Below, in pieces: positions 9,940 to 19,802 of a stretch of DNA of 64,000 nucleotides. The stretch spans positions 1-64,000 of the forward strand of contig JAUIBH010000008.1 of assembly GCA_030427985.1 (NCBI GenBank), written 5' to 3'. Below the pieces are notes generated by a model that did not search any database, was not told the origin of the DNA, and was given only the letters and a program-made list of their open reading frames with translations. The translations under genes were made by a program, and so were the position numbers. Within the stretch, counting starts at the first letter, position 1. Each line of letters opens with the position of its first letter. Source of the stretch: Bacteroidia bacterium (GTDB lineage: Bacteria; Bacteroidota; Bacteroidia; Flavobacteriales; Flavobacteriaceae).

Positions 9940-10752
9940 ATGCTCCGACACTGTTATGGAATTTATACGGTTCTCATTTTGCTCATTGGTATGACAAACA
10001 ATAACCTTTATTCCCAAATAAATGGTGAATCAGGAACCATTACTATTGATGGAAAGCATATTTATTTTGAAAAATATGGGGTAGGGGAACCTCTTGTTTT
10101 TTTGCATGGTTATGGATTGTCGTCCAAATCTTGGAAATCTTATGTACAGGATTTTGCTCAGGATTATACGGTCTATCTCATTGATTTGCCTGGGCATGGT
10201 AGGTCAGATAATTTTCAGGAAGACCTTTCCGTAAAAGAAGTCGCAGAGGATGTGAACAAAATGCTGGATAAAATTGGATTGGATAGCATCAAGGCAATTG
10301 GTTTTAGCTTTGGTGGCGATATACTTTTTCAACTGGCACTTCGTAATCCCCACCTTATTACTTCTATGGTCAGTGTTGGTTCAGTGGGTTCATGGACCAT
10401 TACGGATTTTCCTCAACTTAAAGAGAGTTTTACCTATGAAAACAGGGAGCAATACAAGTGGCTTGTAGAAGCACAAACCAGTGAAGAGCAGGTCAAGATA
10501 TTGATGGAACAATTTCAGAATTATACCATTTACCTTACGGATGAAGAACTGCAACAAGTTGAATCCGATGTGCTTATCGTCTCTGGTGATGATGACCCAG
10601 GCGTTGACTTATTTGAAATAGCCAGAGCTCAAAAATACCTAAGCAAGGTCGATGTCTGGATTTTGCCAAATGTTAGTCACAGTGCCCATACAGGTCGAAA
10701 CAAGGATGCCTTTATCTCAAGGGCCAAAGCGTTTTTAGCCAAAACAAGGTGA
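9940..10752 (+). CDS. Alpha/beta fold hydrolase
   Basis: LHGYGLSSKSW, GFSFGGD nucleophile elbow, late VSHSAHTGR His region. Confidence 0.88.
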   Translation: MLRHCYGIYTVLILLIGMTNNNLYSQINGESGTITIDGKHIYFEKYGVGEPLVFLHGYGLSSKSWKSYVQDFAQDYTVYLIDLPGHGRSDNFQEDLSVKEVAEDVNKMLDKIGLDSIKAIGFSFGGDILFQLALRNPHLITSMVSVGSVGSWTITDFPQLKESFTYENREQYKWLVEAQTSEEQVKILMEQFQNYTIYLTDEELQQVESDVLIVSGDDDPGVDLFEIARAQKYLSKVDVWILPNVSHSAHTGRNKDAFISRAKAFLAKTR

Positions 10753-10938
10753 CCCTGACATCAAATCTTATTTTTCACAATGCTTTTTGAGTTATCGTAA
10801 GGAGAGCTCTCTTTTTCGGTCAATCTTAAAACATAAATATATGTTAAATTATATAAACAGACTTGTCTGAATATATTTATGTTGATTACTTTTGGATTGC
10901 ATAAAAAATTCAATTCAAACAACCCAAATAGTTAAAAA

Positions 10939-11904
10939 ATGATTGTTCAAAATGTAATGGCAACACTGGTGTTCTTTGTGGGCGCTTTGGTATGTCCCAA
11001 CAGTGGTCTTGGTAAAAAATGGAATAAAAATTCAAACGATATGATAACAACACAGGTACAGTTTAAAAGAAAGAAAATTAGCGGCATCAACATTTTTTAT
11101 AGGGAAGCCGGAGACCCTAAAAACCCAACAATTGTGCTGCTGCATGGGTTTCCCACATCTTCACACATGTACAGAAAGGTCCTGGATGAACTTTCCAACG
11201 AGTATCATTTGATTGCTCCGGACTATCCCGGATTTGGGGAAAGTGATTTTCCTTCACCCGACACATTCAAGTACACCTTTGATGCCATCGCCAAATTGAT
11301 GGATGAGTTTATCGCGAGCTTCAATTTGGAAAACTATGCCCTAATGATACAGGATTATGGAGCGCCTATTGGCTTTCGGATTGCTACGGCCCATCCCGAA
11401 AAGATAACCGCCATCATTAATCAAAATGGCAATGCCTACGAAGCTGGGTTGGGAGATGCATGGGCAAGTATTCGAAAATTATGGGCAGAAAATAGCGAGG
11501 AAAATAGAAATGCGCTTTTGGGAGCTTTCTCTTTGGAAGGACTCAAATGGCAGTATACCCACGGAACCAGGAGTCCTGAAAACATCAATCCGGATGCTTG
11601 GCAGTTGGACTACCACAGGTTATCCCGGCCGGGTTCGCACGAAATCAATCTAGACCTTTTCTACGATTACCAAAACAATGTAAAACTTTATCCCAAATGG
11701 CAGGAATATTTACGAAAATATCAACCTCCCATGCTCATTGTTTGGGGCAAGAACGATGAGTTTTTTCCAGAGTCGGGAGCCAAAGCCTATAAAAATGATT
11801 TAAAGACTATTGATTACAATGTTTACGATACTGGTCATTTTGCCCTAGAGGAAGACGGTGAGGCCATCATTGAAAAAATACGTTCCTTTATGGGGAAATT
11901 GTAA
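10939..11904 (+). CDS. Alpha/beta fold hydrolase, haloalkane dehalogenase/epoxide hydrolase-like
   Basis: LLHGFPTSSHMYRKVLDELS, PDYPGFGESD, Asp-type nucleophile elbow IQDYGAPIGFRIA, terminal DTGHFALEEDGE. Confidence 0.85.
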   Translation: MIVQNVMATLVFFVGALVCPNSGLGKKWNKNSNDMITTQVQFKRKKISGINIFYREAGDPKNPTIVLLHGFPTSSHMYRKVLDELSNEYHLIAPDYPGFGESDFPSPDTFKYTFDAIAKLMDEFIASFNLENYALMIQDYGAPIGFRIATAHPEKITAIINQNGNAYEAGLGDAWASIRKLWAENSEENRNALLGAFSLEGLKWQYTHGTRSPENINPDAWQLDYHRLSRPGSHEINLDLFYDYQNNVKLYPKWQEYLRKYQPPMLIVWGKNDEFFPESGAKAYKNDLKTIDYNVYDTGHFALEEDGEAIIEKIRSFMGKL

Positions 11905-11910
11905 AGTAGC

Positions 11911-12459
11911 ATGGTGCAGCATAATCAAGATGTAAAGGATAGAATTCTAATTACGGCTGATAGATTGTTCCAGGAACAAGGGTTCAACGAGACGGGAATC
12001 AATCAAATTATCAGTGAGGCCAATATTGCAAAGGCCAGTCTTTACTATCACTTTAAATCTAAAGAAGAGTTGTGCGTAGCCTATTTGCAACGACGCAATG
12101 AAATTTGGAACAAGGCCTTTTATGAGTTTCTGAGAAACAAGAATAACAAGGCCTTGGCTGCATTTGATTTTTTGGTTGAACGAAATAGCATGGACAATTT
12201 TAGAGGATGTAGTTTTTTAAACATGCTTTCTGAAACCAGCCCGGAAAAGAAATTGGTCTATGACGAGATTCAAAACCACAAAAGTGGGCTACTTCTGTTT
12301 TTTGAGTACGAATTGAAGGAAAAAGAGTTGGCTTATCTTATATATTCCCTGTTCGAGAATGCCATAATTGAAAGTAAGCTGCAACGAAATCAAGAGCCCG
12401 TTTATCGGCTAAAAAAACTCGCGGAAAGTTTGATTCAGTCCAAGAAACCTTCAAATTGA
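11911..12459 (+). CDS. TetR/AcrR family transcriptional regulator
   Basis: ILITADRLFQEQGFNETGINQIISEANIAKASLYYHFKSKEELCVAYLQ. Starts 6 nt after the preceding hydrolase stop. Confidence 0.92.
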   Translation: MVQHNQDVKDRILITADRLFQEQGFNETGINQIISEANIAKASLYYHFKSKEELCVAYLQRRNEIWNKAFYEFLRNKNNKALAAFDFLVERNSMDNFRGCSFLNMLSETSPEKKLVYDEIQNHKSGLLLFFEYELKEKELAYLIYSLFENAIIESKLQRNQEPVYRLKKLAESLIQSKKPSN

Positions 12460-12466
12460 GGAGGTA

Positions 12467-12919
12467 TTAGTCCAAACCCATTTCGTAGGCTATGTTTTTG
12501 CGAACTTTAAAACCAAGTTTTTCATACAATTTTTTGGCCCTTGCGTTATCAGGGGTAACTTCTAGTTGAAGACTTACCGCATCGGCAAATTTGGATTTGG
12601 CCAATTGGTAAATCAGTTGGGAACCTATCCCTTTTGAGCGATAATCCTGTTTTATAAATAGCTCATCAATATGCAAAATGTTCCCGCCATATTCATTGCT
12701 CCAATAATTGATGAGTAGGCAATACCCTATGATTTCTTCTTTGTTCTCAACAACCAAAACAGCACCTAAATCACTTTTCTTTGAAAGCACATCCAAGGTG
12801 TTCAAGGCTTTTTCTTTGGTCATTTGTATGAGACCGGGGTCCTCATGGTATAGATGGATTATGAAATCTGTAATGACATCAAAATCCGAAGTTTTACAGC
12901 GTCTGAAATTGATTTTCAT
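12467..12919 (-). CDS. GNAT family N-acetyltransferase
   Basis: LHIDELFIKQDYRSKGIGSQLIYQLAK ... LEVTPDNARAKKLYEKLGFK. Confidence 0.92.
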   Translation of the reverse strand: MKINFRRCKTSDFDVITDFIIHLYHEDPGLIQMTKEKALNTLDVLSKKSDLGAVLVVENKEEIIGYCLLINYWSNEYGGNILHIDELFIKQDYRSKGIGSQLIYQLAKSKFADAVSLQLEVTPDNARAKKLYEKLGFKVRKNIAYEMGLD

Positions 12920-13045
12920 ATATAGGTTTTATCGTGCCGAATTAGTAGAAGTTCGTGGATGAAAATTATAGTTACTTTTGGTATAGGATATCATTTTATA
13001 TATGGTTGATAGGATAGAACTACTTACACCTATCTGAAAATTAAA

Positions 13046-13080
13046 AAGCCCAGAGGAAACATTTTCCCATGGGCTTTTCT
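13046..13080 (-). terminator. Terminator downstream of the YHS-domain gene
   Basis: AAAAGCCC ... GGAAACATTTTCC ... GGGCTTTT inverted repeat just past the stop at 13085 (minus strand). Confidence 0.75.
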
Positions 13081-13084
13081 AGTG

Positions 13085-13537
13085 TTACTTGCTTAGCTTT
13101 GTCCAATTGGCATCAGCCTTTTTCTTCACTTGCTGGTGATTTTCGGCCAACCATAGTTGTTGGGCATCCACTTCTACATCGTATAGAAATAAGAAGTACT
13201 TCCCATCCTTAACCACAAATTTTGTGGGATCGACCCTAAATTTAGCACCTACGGAAACACCAAAGGCGCAGTAACCGCCATATTGGGGAAGGTATTTCTC
13301 AGGAGAAGCTTCAAAAGTTTTCTTTTGGGCCGCACTAGTAAAGTAGTAGGATATCCCATTATGTGTGGCTTTGTACTCTTTAAGCCCTCTTTGTGCAATG
13401 CCCAAATCCAAATAGGAGACTGGACTGTACCCTTGCAATGCAATTTTACTGTCATCTATGTTATTGCTATCTTTCAAGTTTTGTGAATAACCTAGTGATG
13501 CGATTAGTAGCGTTGCCGCCAATAGTAATGATTTCAT
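13085..13537 (-). CDS. YHS domain-containing protein, exported
   Basis: Signal peptide; ALQGYSPVSYLDLGIAQRGLKEYKATHNGISYYFTSAAQKKTFEASPEKYLPQYGGYCAFGVS. Confidence 0.88.
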   Translation of the reverse strand: MKSLLLAATLLIASLGYSQNLKDSNNIDDSKIALQGYSPVSYLDLGIAQRGLKEYKATHNGISYYFTSAAQKKTFEASPEKYLPQYGGYCAFGVSVGAKFRVDPTKFVVKDGKYFLFLYDVEVDAQQLWLAENHQQVKKKADANWTKLSK

Positions 13538-13542
13538 AGTTT

Positions 13543-13911
13543 TTAATTTTTTGCTTTTTGTAAATTATTTTCTGGTTTATGTAAACTGACCACCGTTAAA
13601 ACGGCAATGCCATTGATCCAATAGTAGTAGGCGTCCAAGCCTTTAAAACTCAATATAAAAGGTGCTAGGACAAATAAGGCTCCTACCAAGCCATCAACAA
13701 TAAGGTGACCCTTATATGGGATAATTCTGTATACCCCGAACTGGTGATCTGTCAAAAGGGTCAACACCAATGCAGCTATTCCCACAATAAAGGAAAGTTT
13801 CCAGGCCATTGGGTTAGAAGACCCCAATCCCAATATAAAAGGTAGGGCCATCAACGCCGCCGCTACCGGATAATCCAAGTACGCATGTATTTTTTTCGTT
13901 ACAAATCCCAT
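13543..13911 (-). CDS. SPW repeat-like small membrane protein
   Basis: Four hydrophobic helices. Start set at MGFVTKKIHAYLDYPVAA (13911), because the longer track ORF to 13992 overlaps the upstream gene. Confidence 0.6.
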   Translation of the reverse strand: MGFVTKKIHAYLDYPVAAALMALPFILGLGSSNPMAWKLSFIVGIAALVLTLLTDHQFGVYRIIPYKGHLIVDGLVGALFVLAPFILSFKGLDAYYYWINGIAVLTVVSLHKPENNLQKAKN

Positions 13912-13922
13912 GGCGAACCTTA

Positions 13923-14276
13923 TTACGCTTTGAAGTATTGTTCCTCTACAATCTGTCCATTGTGCCAGACGGTTCGCAGAATCTCGTGCCATAAGATTTT
14001 ACTACCGTCCTTCATGTCAAAATCAAAGGTGAATTCTGAAAAAGAGACATCACCGGACAAGGATGTATTGTGCAGGGTAATGCCGTTGACCTTGGCAATA
14101 GCTCCAGCAAATCCTTGCATTTTGGAGAGCATTTCGGTTTTGTTGTTGGTAACCGTACCGTCAAAATCATAGGTTTTGGCATCCGAAGAAAAATACTTTT
14201 CGGTGGCCTCAACAATTTGTCCATTTTTGACCATCTCATTTTTGGCCGAAAGGACTTCATTTAATGATTGTTCCAT
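13923..14276 (-). CDS. SnoaL/NTF2-like protein
   Basis: About 117 aa: VEATEKYFSSDAKTYDFDGTVTNNKTEML ... EFTFDFDMKDGSKILWHEILRTVWHNGQIVEEQYF. Confidence 0.7.
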   Translation of the reverse strand: MEQSLNEVLSAKNEMVKNGQIVEATEKYFSSDAKTYDFDGTVTNNKTEMLSKMQGFAGAIAKVNGITLHNTSLSGDVSFSEFTFDFDMKDGSKILWHEILRTVWHNGQIVEEQYFKA

Positions 14277-14375
14277 TTTTACTGTTTTAATTCTGTGTCA
14301 ATATCGACAAGACAAATGTCCTCTGATTGGGAGCCAATTAAAATGAAGTACATCAAGAAAAAGAGTTGAACTAGT

Positions 14376-14981
14376 TCAACTTTTCTTGACTCTTTTGTTT
14401 CGGATTCTGGAAAGAAATTCTGTGGTCATGCCCAAATAGGAAGCTAGGGCATACTGCGGTACCCGATTCACAAAATTTGGAAAATTCAGCAAAAAGTTTT
14501 CATACCGAGCTTCTGCTGAATTGGTGAGGTTAAAAAGAATTCTGCGGTGTTCAAAGGCAAGTCCTTTTTCGGCCATGATCCTAAAAAAGGTCTCAAACTT
14601 GTGGTTGGATTTTTTCAGTTCTTGTTCTTGATTATATTCAATTTGTAGAATAGTGCTGTCTTCCAAGGCAACGATGAAAAGCGTGGCGGGATGTTGGTAG
14701 ATGTAGCTGTTGAAATCTGAAACCCACCAATTCTCTATGGCAAATTGAAGGGTGTGATCTTGCCCATCATTGGTGATGACATAGGCTCTAAATGCACCTT
14801 TTATCACAAAAGCCCTATGCATATTGGTAAACCCTGGCTGAACAATGAACTGTCTCTTTTTTACGTGTACTTCCTCAAAACTTGATGCTAATTGATTGGT
14901 TTCCTCATTGGACAATTCGATGAAGTTGTTCACATAATTTATTAGCGATTTTTTACTCGACACAGGATAGGGTAATTGCAC
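14376..14981 (-). CDS. Crp/Fnr family transcriptional regulator (intact)
   Basis: Cyclic-nucleotide-binding-like N-terminus (KKRQFIVQPGFTNMHRAFVIKGAFRAYVI), FAIENWWVSDF, C-terminal HTH VPQYALASYLGMTTEFLSRIRNK. Confidence 0.9.
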   Translation of the reverse strand: MQLPYPVSSKKSLINYVNNFIELSNEETNQLASSFEEVHVKKRQFIVQPGFTNMHRAFVIKGAFRAYVITNDGQDHTLQFAIENWWVSDFNSYIYQHPATLFIVALEDSTILQIEYNQEQELKKSNHKFETFFRIMAEKGLAFEHRRILFNLTNSAEARYENFLLNFPNFVNRVPQYALASYLGMTTEFLSRIRNKRVKKS

Positions 14982-15143
14982 ATTTTGGCACCGAAATCAA
15001 CGAGTGGTACCCAATTCACTTTCAATCATAAATTTAAGCATATAAAATGTAAGCATGTTGCTTTTAATTCCTTAAAATGGAAAACCTTACCTCCAAATGA
15101 AATATTCAAATGGAAGTAAGGAACTTTCAATGTAACAGAAATT

Positions 15144-15167
15144 AAAACCCGAATGTTTCGGGGTTTT
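15144..15167 (-). terminator. Terminator hairpin downstream of the 15209-16066 gene
   Basis: AAAACCCGAA-TGT-TTCGGGGTTTT. Confidence 0.65.
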
Positions 15168-15208
15168 CTTCAAGGATTATCTATCATGTAGATACTCCAA
15201 TACGTGTT

Positions 15209-16066
15209 TTAGTACTCTATGGAAATACCTAACGAGAAGGTTGCTCCGTCATAAATATTTTTGCGATCTACCAAGAAACCAGCATAATCTGAATACGCGG
15301 TGACCAAACTCAAGTGCCCCCCTAATTTATAGATGGCATTGAACCCATAAGAAGTAAACGTTGTGCCTTCCCCATAAAGAAAGGAACCACCTTGGAATCC
15401 GTCATTGGAAGACAATTTTTCCAATATACGCAGTTTGCCAATCAAATACAGTTTATCAAAAAATAGATGCCCAACTTCAGCACCTGCCTGAAACTGATTG
15501 CTAAAGGATTCAGTTCTGAAATTTACCCCGGTGTATAAACTTCCGTAGGTCTTTCCATCCCCAAAGGAATGGGATCCAATAAGATTGGTCCACACATTAA
15601 ACTCCCCATCAGAAGTTGGAAGGTTAATTTCATCAAAAGTGCCCAGGGCATTGGGTTGCTTTGATCTTGCAAAATTCGTACCGTCATCTGTGGGTATTTC
15701 CAGACTGGCCTGTATGGCAATGGGAATGTTGTTGAACAGTCTATATTTTAAACCAACATTGAGGCTGCCCACGCCTGCAACGGTTTCCGTAGAGCTGAAA
15801 CTGTTCAACATCACCACGGGTAAATCCACAATGGCTGTAATGCGGTCCGTTACACCGTATTCACCATATAAGATAAGAGCACTGCTACTGAACCTACTTC
15901 CGCTGTCAAATAGAATACCTTCTGTGGTATAGTAATCTTTTGAAGAATAGTAAGATGCTGTACTCTGAATATAAAAACTTTTGGCTTTCCTTGTCCACCC
16001 ACTTTGGGCCTGGATTTGGGATATCATTAGGGTAAAGACCACAAATGCATACCAGTACTTTTTCAT
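15209..16066 (-). CDS. Outer-membrane beta-barrel protein, transporter-like
   Basis: Signal peptide MKKYWYAFVVFTLMISQIQAQ; alternating amphipathic strands; terminal SLGISIEY. Confidence 0.6.
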   Translation of the reverse strand: MKKYWYAFVVFTLMISQIQAQSGWTRKAKSFYIQSTASYYSSKDYYTTEGILFDSGSRFSSSALILYGEYGVTDRITAIVDLPVVMLNSFSSTETVAGVGSLNVGLKYRLFNNIPIAIQASLEIPTDDGTNFARSKQPNALGTFDEINLPTSDGEFNVWTNLIGSHSFGDGKTYGSLYTGVNFRTESFSNQFQAGAEVGHLFFDKLYLIGKLRILEKLSSNDGFQGGSFLYGEGTTFTSYGFNAIYKLGGHLSLVTAYSDYAGFLVDRKNIYDGATFSLGISIEY

Positions 16067-16167
16067 AGCATTAATTTTTTTGAATTAAAAAATACCTTCG
16101 GGAAACAGTTGGAAAATATTAGTTGCCGTTATAGTTCCCCGAAGGTAATTGTGTGCATTATGTTGTT

Positions 16168-16626
16168 TTACTGAAGTTCGGCGTTCCCGAAGGGGATACC
16201 TGCAGTGGCACACCACAAAATAATGTGGGTGAACTTTGCTTGGGGAGCACTGTCCAGTTTAACGAACATTTCTCCATTACTTTCTACATTTCCAATCAAT
16301 CGTAAATCAGGATTCCCATTGGCTGGGTCCGCAGTGTACACAGAAGACGTGGACAAGAATATGGCCACGGTACCTGTTCCCAATTCGGTGGTGAAGTCAT
16401 CGGAGAAGCGTAAAAAATTGGTTCCTTCCGAATCGGTTCCCAGTTGTACCGTTCCTTGGGTGGGAGTCCCACTTTCTGCGACCAAGTCACCTTGACTGTC
16501 AACTTCAAAATCACCAACGGGTAGTCCGGTGTCAATGGTTATTGTTTCAGTATCATCATCGGAACAACCGACAAGTACAAAGGCAAACACTGAAAAAATA
16601 CTGGCTAGTCGTACAAATTTTCTTTT
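16168..16626 (-). CDS. DM13 domain-containing lipoprotein
   Basis: Lipobox in MKRKFVRLASIFSVFAFVLVGCSDDD (start moved to 16626); GTVQLGTDSEGTNFLRFSDDFTTELGTGTVAIFLS ... HIILWCATAGIPFGNAELQ resembles DM13. Confidence 0.65.
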   Translation of the reverse strand, partial: KRKFVRLASIFSVFAFVLVGCSDDDTETITIDTGLPVGDFEVDSQGDLVAESGTPTQGTVQLGTDSEGTNFLRFSDDFTTELGTGTVAIFLSTSSVYTADPANGNPDLRLIGNVESNGEMFVKLDSAPQAKFTHIILWCATAGIPFGNAELQ

Positions 16627-16785
16627 CATCAATTTAGTTTTAAATATTTTTAATTTGTTTTTGAAATTCATTGTGGATGTTTCAATTCCTGTGAATTTCG
16701 ACCCAAACCTATGGGTAACCTATCACAGAAAAATCACGGTTGTATAACAAAAGAATTCAGGTGGATTTTTAATTGAAATGGTAGG

Positions 16786-17508
16786 TTATTCCATCTTGTT
16801 CAAAGACCAATCGTAGGGGTAAAAAACGACTTTTGAGGTAGGGTCTATTTTTTTGGTTCTATACATGTTTACGAAGTCGATAAAGCTTTTTCCATTTTTT
16901 GTGAAATCACCCGAATACCATTCAAAAATTTGGGACAATTCAGCCTTGTTGCCTTTAATGCGGACAAAATGTGGGTTGTTCAAGGAAAGTTCTGTTTGTT
17001 CTTGCAATTGTGCTTCTAATGTTTTTGGTAAATACGCTTTATCAATGATTGGGGGACACCCCAGACCAGCGCAGACCAGGGCAAAATGAAACCGGGGTTC
17101 ATTGGGGAAGTTTGCCCGTAGCAAATTGTTCTCAATTTCATTCAATGTTCTATCCATATTGCCAATGGAATAGGTTTTTGTATCGAAAAACCCCTGAACA
17201 TCCAGTGGGGAATTAATGGGATAGTGGTCCACCACACCCTTGATAACGCATAGGTTGTAGGCATTTATCCAAAAAGCTTGAAAGGTTTTTGAATTGTTTT
17301 TGGTTACCGAGATAGTTTGGGCCAATTCCAAAATTTCGTTCAGTTTTTTAGGATTTGAATGAATTTGGGCGTAGTCTACCTTTCCCTCCTTCACATATTG
17401 ACCAAAGAATGCATTGGTCTTTTCAAAAAATAGCGCAGTGTCTTGACCAAAACCATATGAAAATGACAGGGTTAAAGCACAGGAAATCAATAAGTTTCTT
17501 GTTTTCAT
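16786..17508 (-). CDS. DUF547 domain-containing protein
   Basis: FQAFWINAYNLCVIKGVVDHYPINS ... NNLLRANFPNEPRFHFALVCAGLGCPPI, the characteristic DUF547 core. Confidence 0.88.
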   Translation of the reverse strand: MKTRNLLISCALTLSFSYGFGQDTALFFEKTNAFFGQYVKEGKVDYAQIHSNPKKLNEILELAQTISVTKNNSKTFQAFWINAYNLCVIKGVVDHYPINSPLDVQGFFDTKTYSIGNMDRTLNEIENNLLRANFPNEPRFHFALVCAGLGCPPIIDKAYLPKTLEAQLQEQTELSLNNPHFVRIKGNKAELSQIFEWYSGDFTKNGKSFIDFVNMYRTKKIDPTSKVVFYPYDWSLNKME

Positions 17509-17767
17509 TTTACTGGATTCTATTTCAGAACTGTTTTTAAAACTAGATCAAAGTAATTATCAACATATCCCGTAGAGATCACAAAAACATCAAATCTTCA
17601 TTATGTGACCCCAAATCATCGGCGTAGTAGAGAAGCTGTTCGTTGCTAAACGACTTATTATGATTTGGTGACTTTTTTGTGATGTTTTTAGCTGTATTTC
17701 GTGTCATTGCTATTTATGGCCATGGTTGGCCGTTAACTCGGAACAGCGATTCCACAATTAAACCATT

Positions 17768-18253
17768 TTGAAAGTACTTTACATTGTATCCTATCTTCTA
17801 TTTTGTTTAAGCACCACTGGTAAAACGGCTTCGGTGGAATATGTCAAAAAATTTTATCCAACAGGTATCCTTAAATCTGAGGGGTGGATCAAGGGAAGTG
17901 ATAAAATTCGGTATTGGAAATTTTACTATCCCATTGGAACTCTTATGAAAAAAGGTCACTATAGGAACAATACCAAGGAGGGGTATTGGTACTTCTATTC
18001 CAAAAATGGTGTTTTGGAAAAGGAAGGGCATTTTATTGATGGAAATATGGAACATTGGTGGTTGTTTTATGATGACCGAGGTACTATTGATCACAAATGC
18101 CAACTTACCAAGGGAGTAAAGGATGGGTATTGCCTGCGATATGAGAATGAAAAATTGATTTCTGCAGAAAAATATAAAAAGGGAGAGAAGGTAAATGAGT
18201 GGTATGATTTTTACAGCTTCAAAAAGGATAATGATCTTTCCAAATTAAGATAA
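17768..18253 (+). CDS. MORN-like/YwqK-type repeat protein
   Basis: Repeated 'YYPIGTLMKKGHYRNNTKEGYWYFYSKNGVLEKEGHFIDGN' units. Confidence 0.75.
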   Translation: MKVLYIVSYLLFCLSTTGKTASVEYVKKFYPTGILKSEGWIKGSDKIRYWKFYYPIGTLMKKGHYRNNTKEGYWYFYSKNGVLEKEGHFIDGNMEHWWLFYDDRGTIDHKCQLTKGVKDGYCLRYENEKLISAEKYKKGEKVNEWYDFYSFKKDNDLSKLR

Positions 18254-18295
18254 AACAGGGGTGTTTTTTTACATCCATGATTTACAGCTAAGACC

Positions 18296-19792
18296 TTAAA
18301 TGGCACTGTAAATTGGTAATTCAAAGCTGAATTCTGTTCCTTTATTTGGATTGCTCAAAACGGTAATTTCACTATCGTGAATATCCATGATTTTTTTTAC
18401 GATGGCCAACCCCAATCCTGAACCTTCTTTTTCTTGTCCTATTTTGGTCTGTCTGTACCGTTCAAAGATAAGGGCTTGACTTTCCTTATCAATGCCAGGT
18501 CCCGAATCTTGGATAACAATTTCCACATGGGTTTCCGAGGGTAATATCTTCATTACAATTTCACCATTTTCAGGGGTAAATTTTATGGCGTTGTCCATCA
18601 GGTTTTCAATGGCCCGTTCCACCAATGAGATATCAGCAAAAACCAGAGGAATGTCATCGGACATGGACAAGCTTAGGGCAATGTTCTTGTTTTGGGCCAA
18701 CATGGAATAGTTCCTATGGATATCGTTGGCCAGTTCAGTGATCAGGAACGGTTCTTTCTGCGGCTGAATTTGGTTTGATTCCAGTTTAGAATATTCAAAC
18801 AATTGCGAAATTAAGTTGGAGAGTCGTTCACTGCCTGAAGAAATTATTTTTAAATACGCTTGCCGCTCTGCTGCTGAAAGTTGGTCACCTTTCATATGCA
18901 AAGTTTCAATGTACCCTTGAACAACAGCTAGAGGTGTCCTAAGATCATGTGAGATGTTCGCGATGAGCTCTTGCCTTAACTGATCAATGGATTTTATTTT
19001 TTCTATATCGGAAAGAATGGTATCGGCCATGCTATTAAAAGTGGTGGCCACATTGGCCAAATCCGTGCTATCTGCATTTTCAATTCGATATTTTAAATCT
19101 CCCTCCTGAAAGCGTTTGGCGGCATATATAATTTTTCTAAGGCTCCGTGTGAGGTGCCAAATGGCAAGTATCCCCAGAAAAGTTGAAAAAAAGAGGGTGA
19201 GTAAAGAACCTCCAAGACCTATATGCATCAAATACCCATTGAACAAATCGCTTCGTGCCGCTAAAAAATCTTCTCCCGCCAGAATGATGTATACATATCC
19301 TTTATTACCATTTTGGTTAAATTCTGCTGCGGAAAAAATGGTTTGGTGGGTTAAATCTTTGGGGTCTTGACCCAATATATAGTTGCGTCCATCGTCTTTT
19401 ATGAATTTGTGTATGGGAGCGAGATCAATTTTTTTTTGATTGGTCTCAGGCATATTATGATCTAAAACCACAGAGTATTGCACATACCCTTGATCATCCA
19501 ATAGATATACTTCAATGGCCCGGTTCACGGCCATCATATTGTGCATAATATCCCCAAAAAGCACTTTGTTTACCGTTCCGGTGGAATCGAAAGGTTTGGT
19601 GTTGCTGAATTTTTCGGCAACAAGATCTTTAGCTAGACTTGCATTTAACCGTTGTGTGGTTTCGTAGAAATATTGATTTGAGAAGTAAATTGAGGTGACG
19701 GTGTATCCAATCCCTGCCATTAGGATGATGGTAAAAAAGGTAAGTATCAACTTAACAACAAACTTGGTGGTAAGTACTTTACGGGTTCCCAT
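18296..19792 (-). CDS. Sensor histidine kinase, HAMP-containing
   Basis: Two TM segments, HAMP region, H-box ELIANISHDLRTPLAVVQGYIE, N-box NLMDNAIKFTPENG, G-boxes QDSGPGIDKESQ / GSGLGLAIVKKI. Start set to MGTRKVL (19792). Confidence 0.93.
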   Translation of the reverse strand: MGTRKVLTTKFVVKLILTFFTIILMAGIGYTVTSIYFSNQYFYETTQRLNASLAKDLVAEKFSNTKPFDSTGTVNKVLFGDIMHNMMAVNRAIEVYLLDDQGYVQYSVVLDHNMPETNQKKIDLAPIHKFIKDDGRNYILGQDPKDLTHQTIFSAAEFNQNGNKGYVYIILAGEDFLAARSDLFNGYLMHIGLGGSLLTLFFSTFLGILAIWHLTRSLRKIIYAAKRFQEGDLKYRIENADSTDLANVATTFNSMADTILSDIEKIKSIDQLRQELIANISHDLRTPLAVVQGYIETLHMKGDQLSAAERQAYLKIISSGSERLSNLISQLFEYSKLESNQIQPQKEPFLITELANDIHRNYSMLAQNKNIALSLSMSDDIPLVFADISLVERAIENLMDNAIKFTPENGEIVMKILPSETHVEIVIQDSGPGIDKESQALIFERYRQTKIGQEKEGSGLGLAIVKKIMDIHDSEITVLSNPNKGTEFSFELPIYSAI

Positions 19793-19802
19793 TTTGTAGC
19801 AA

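Noticed and set aside
13912-13992. N-terminal extension of the 13543-13992 ORF
   Set aside because: It overlaps the NTF2-like gene, and a better start (MGFVTKKIHAYL, 13911) exists.
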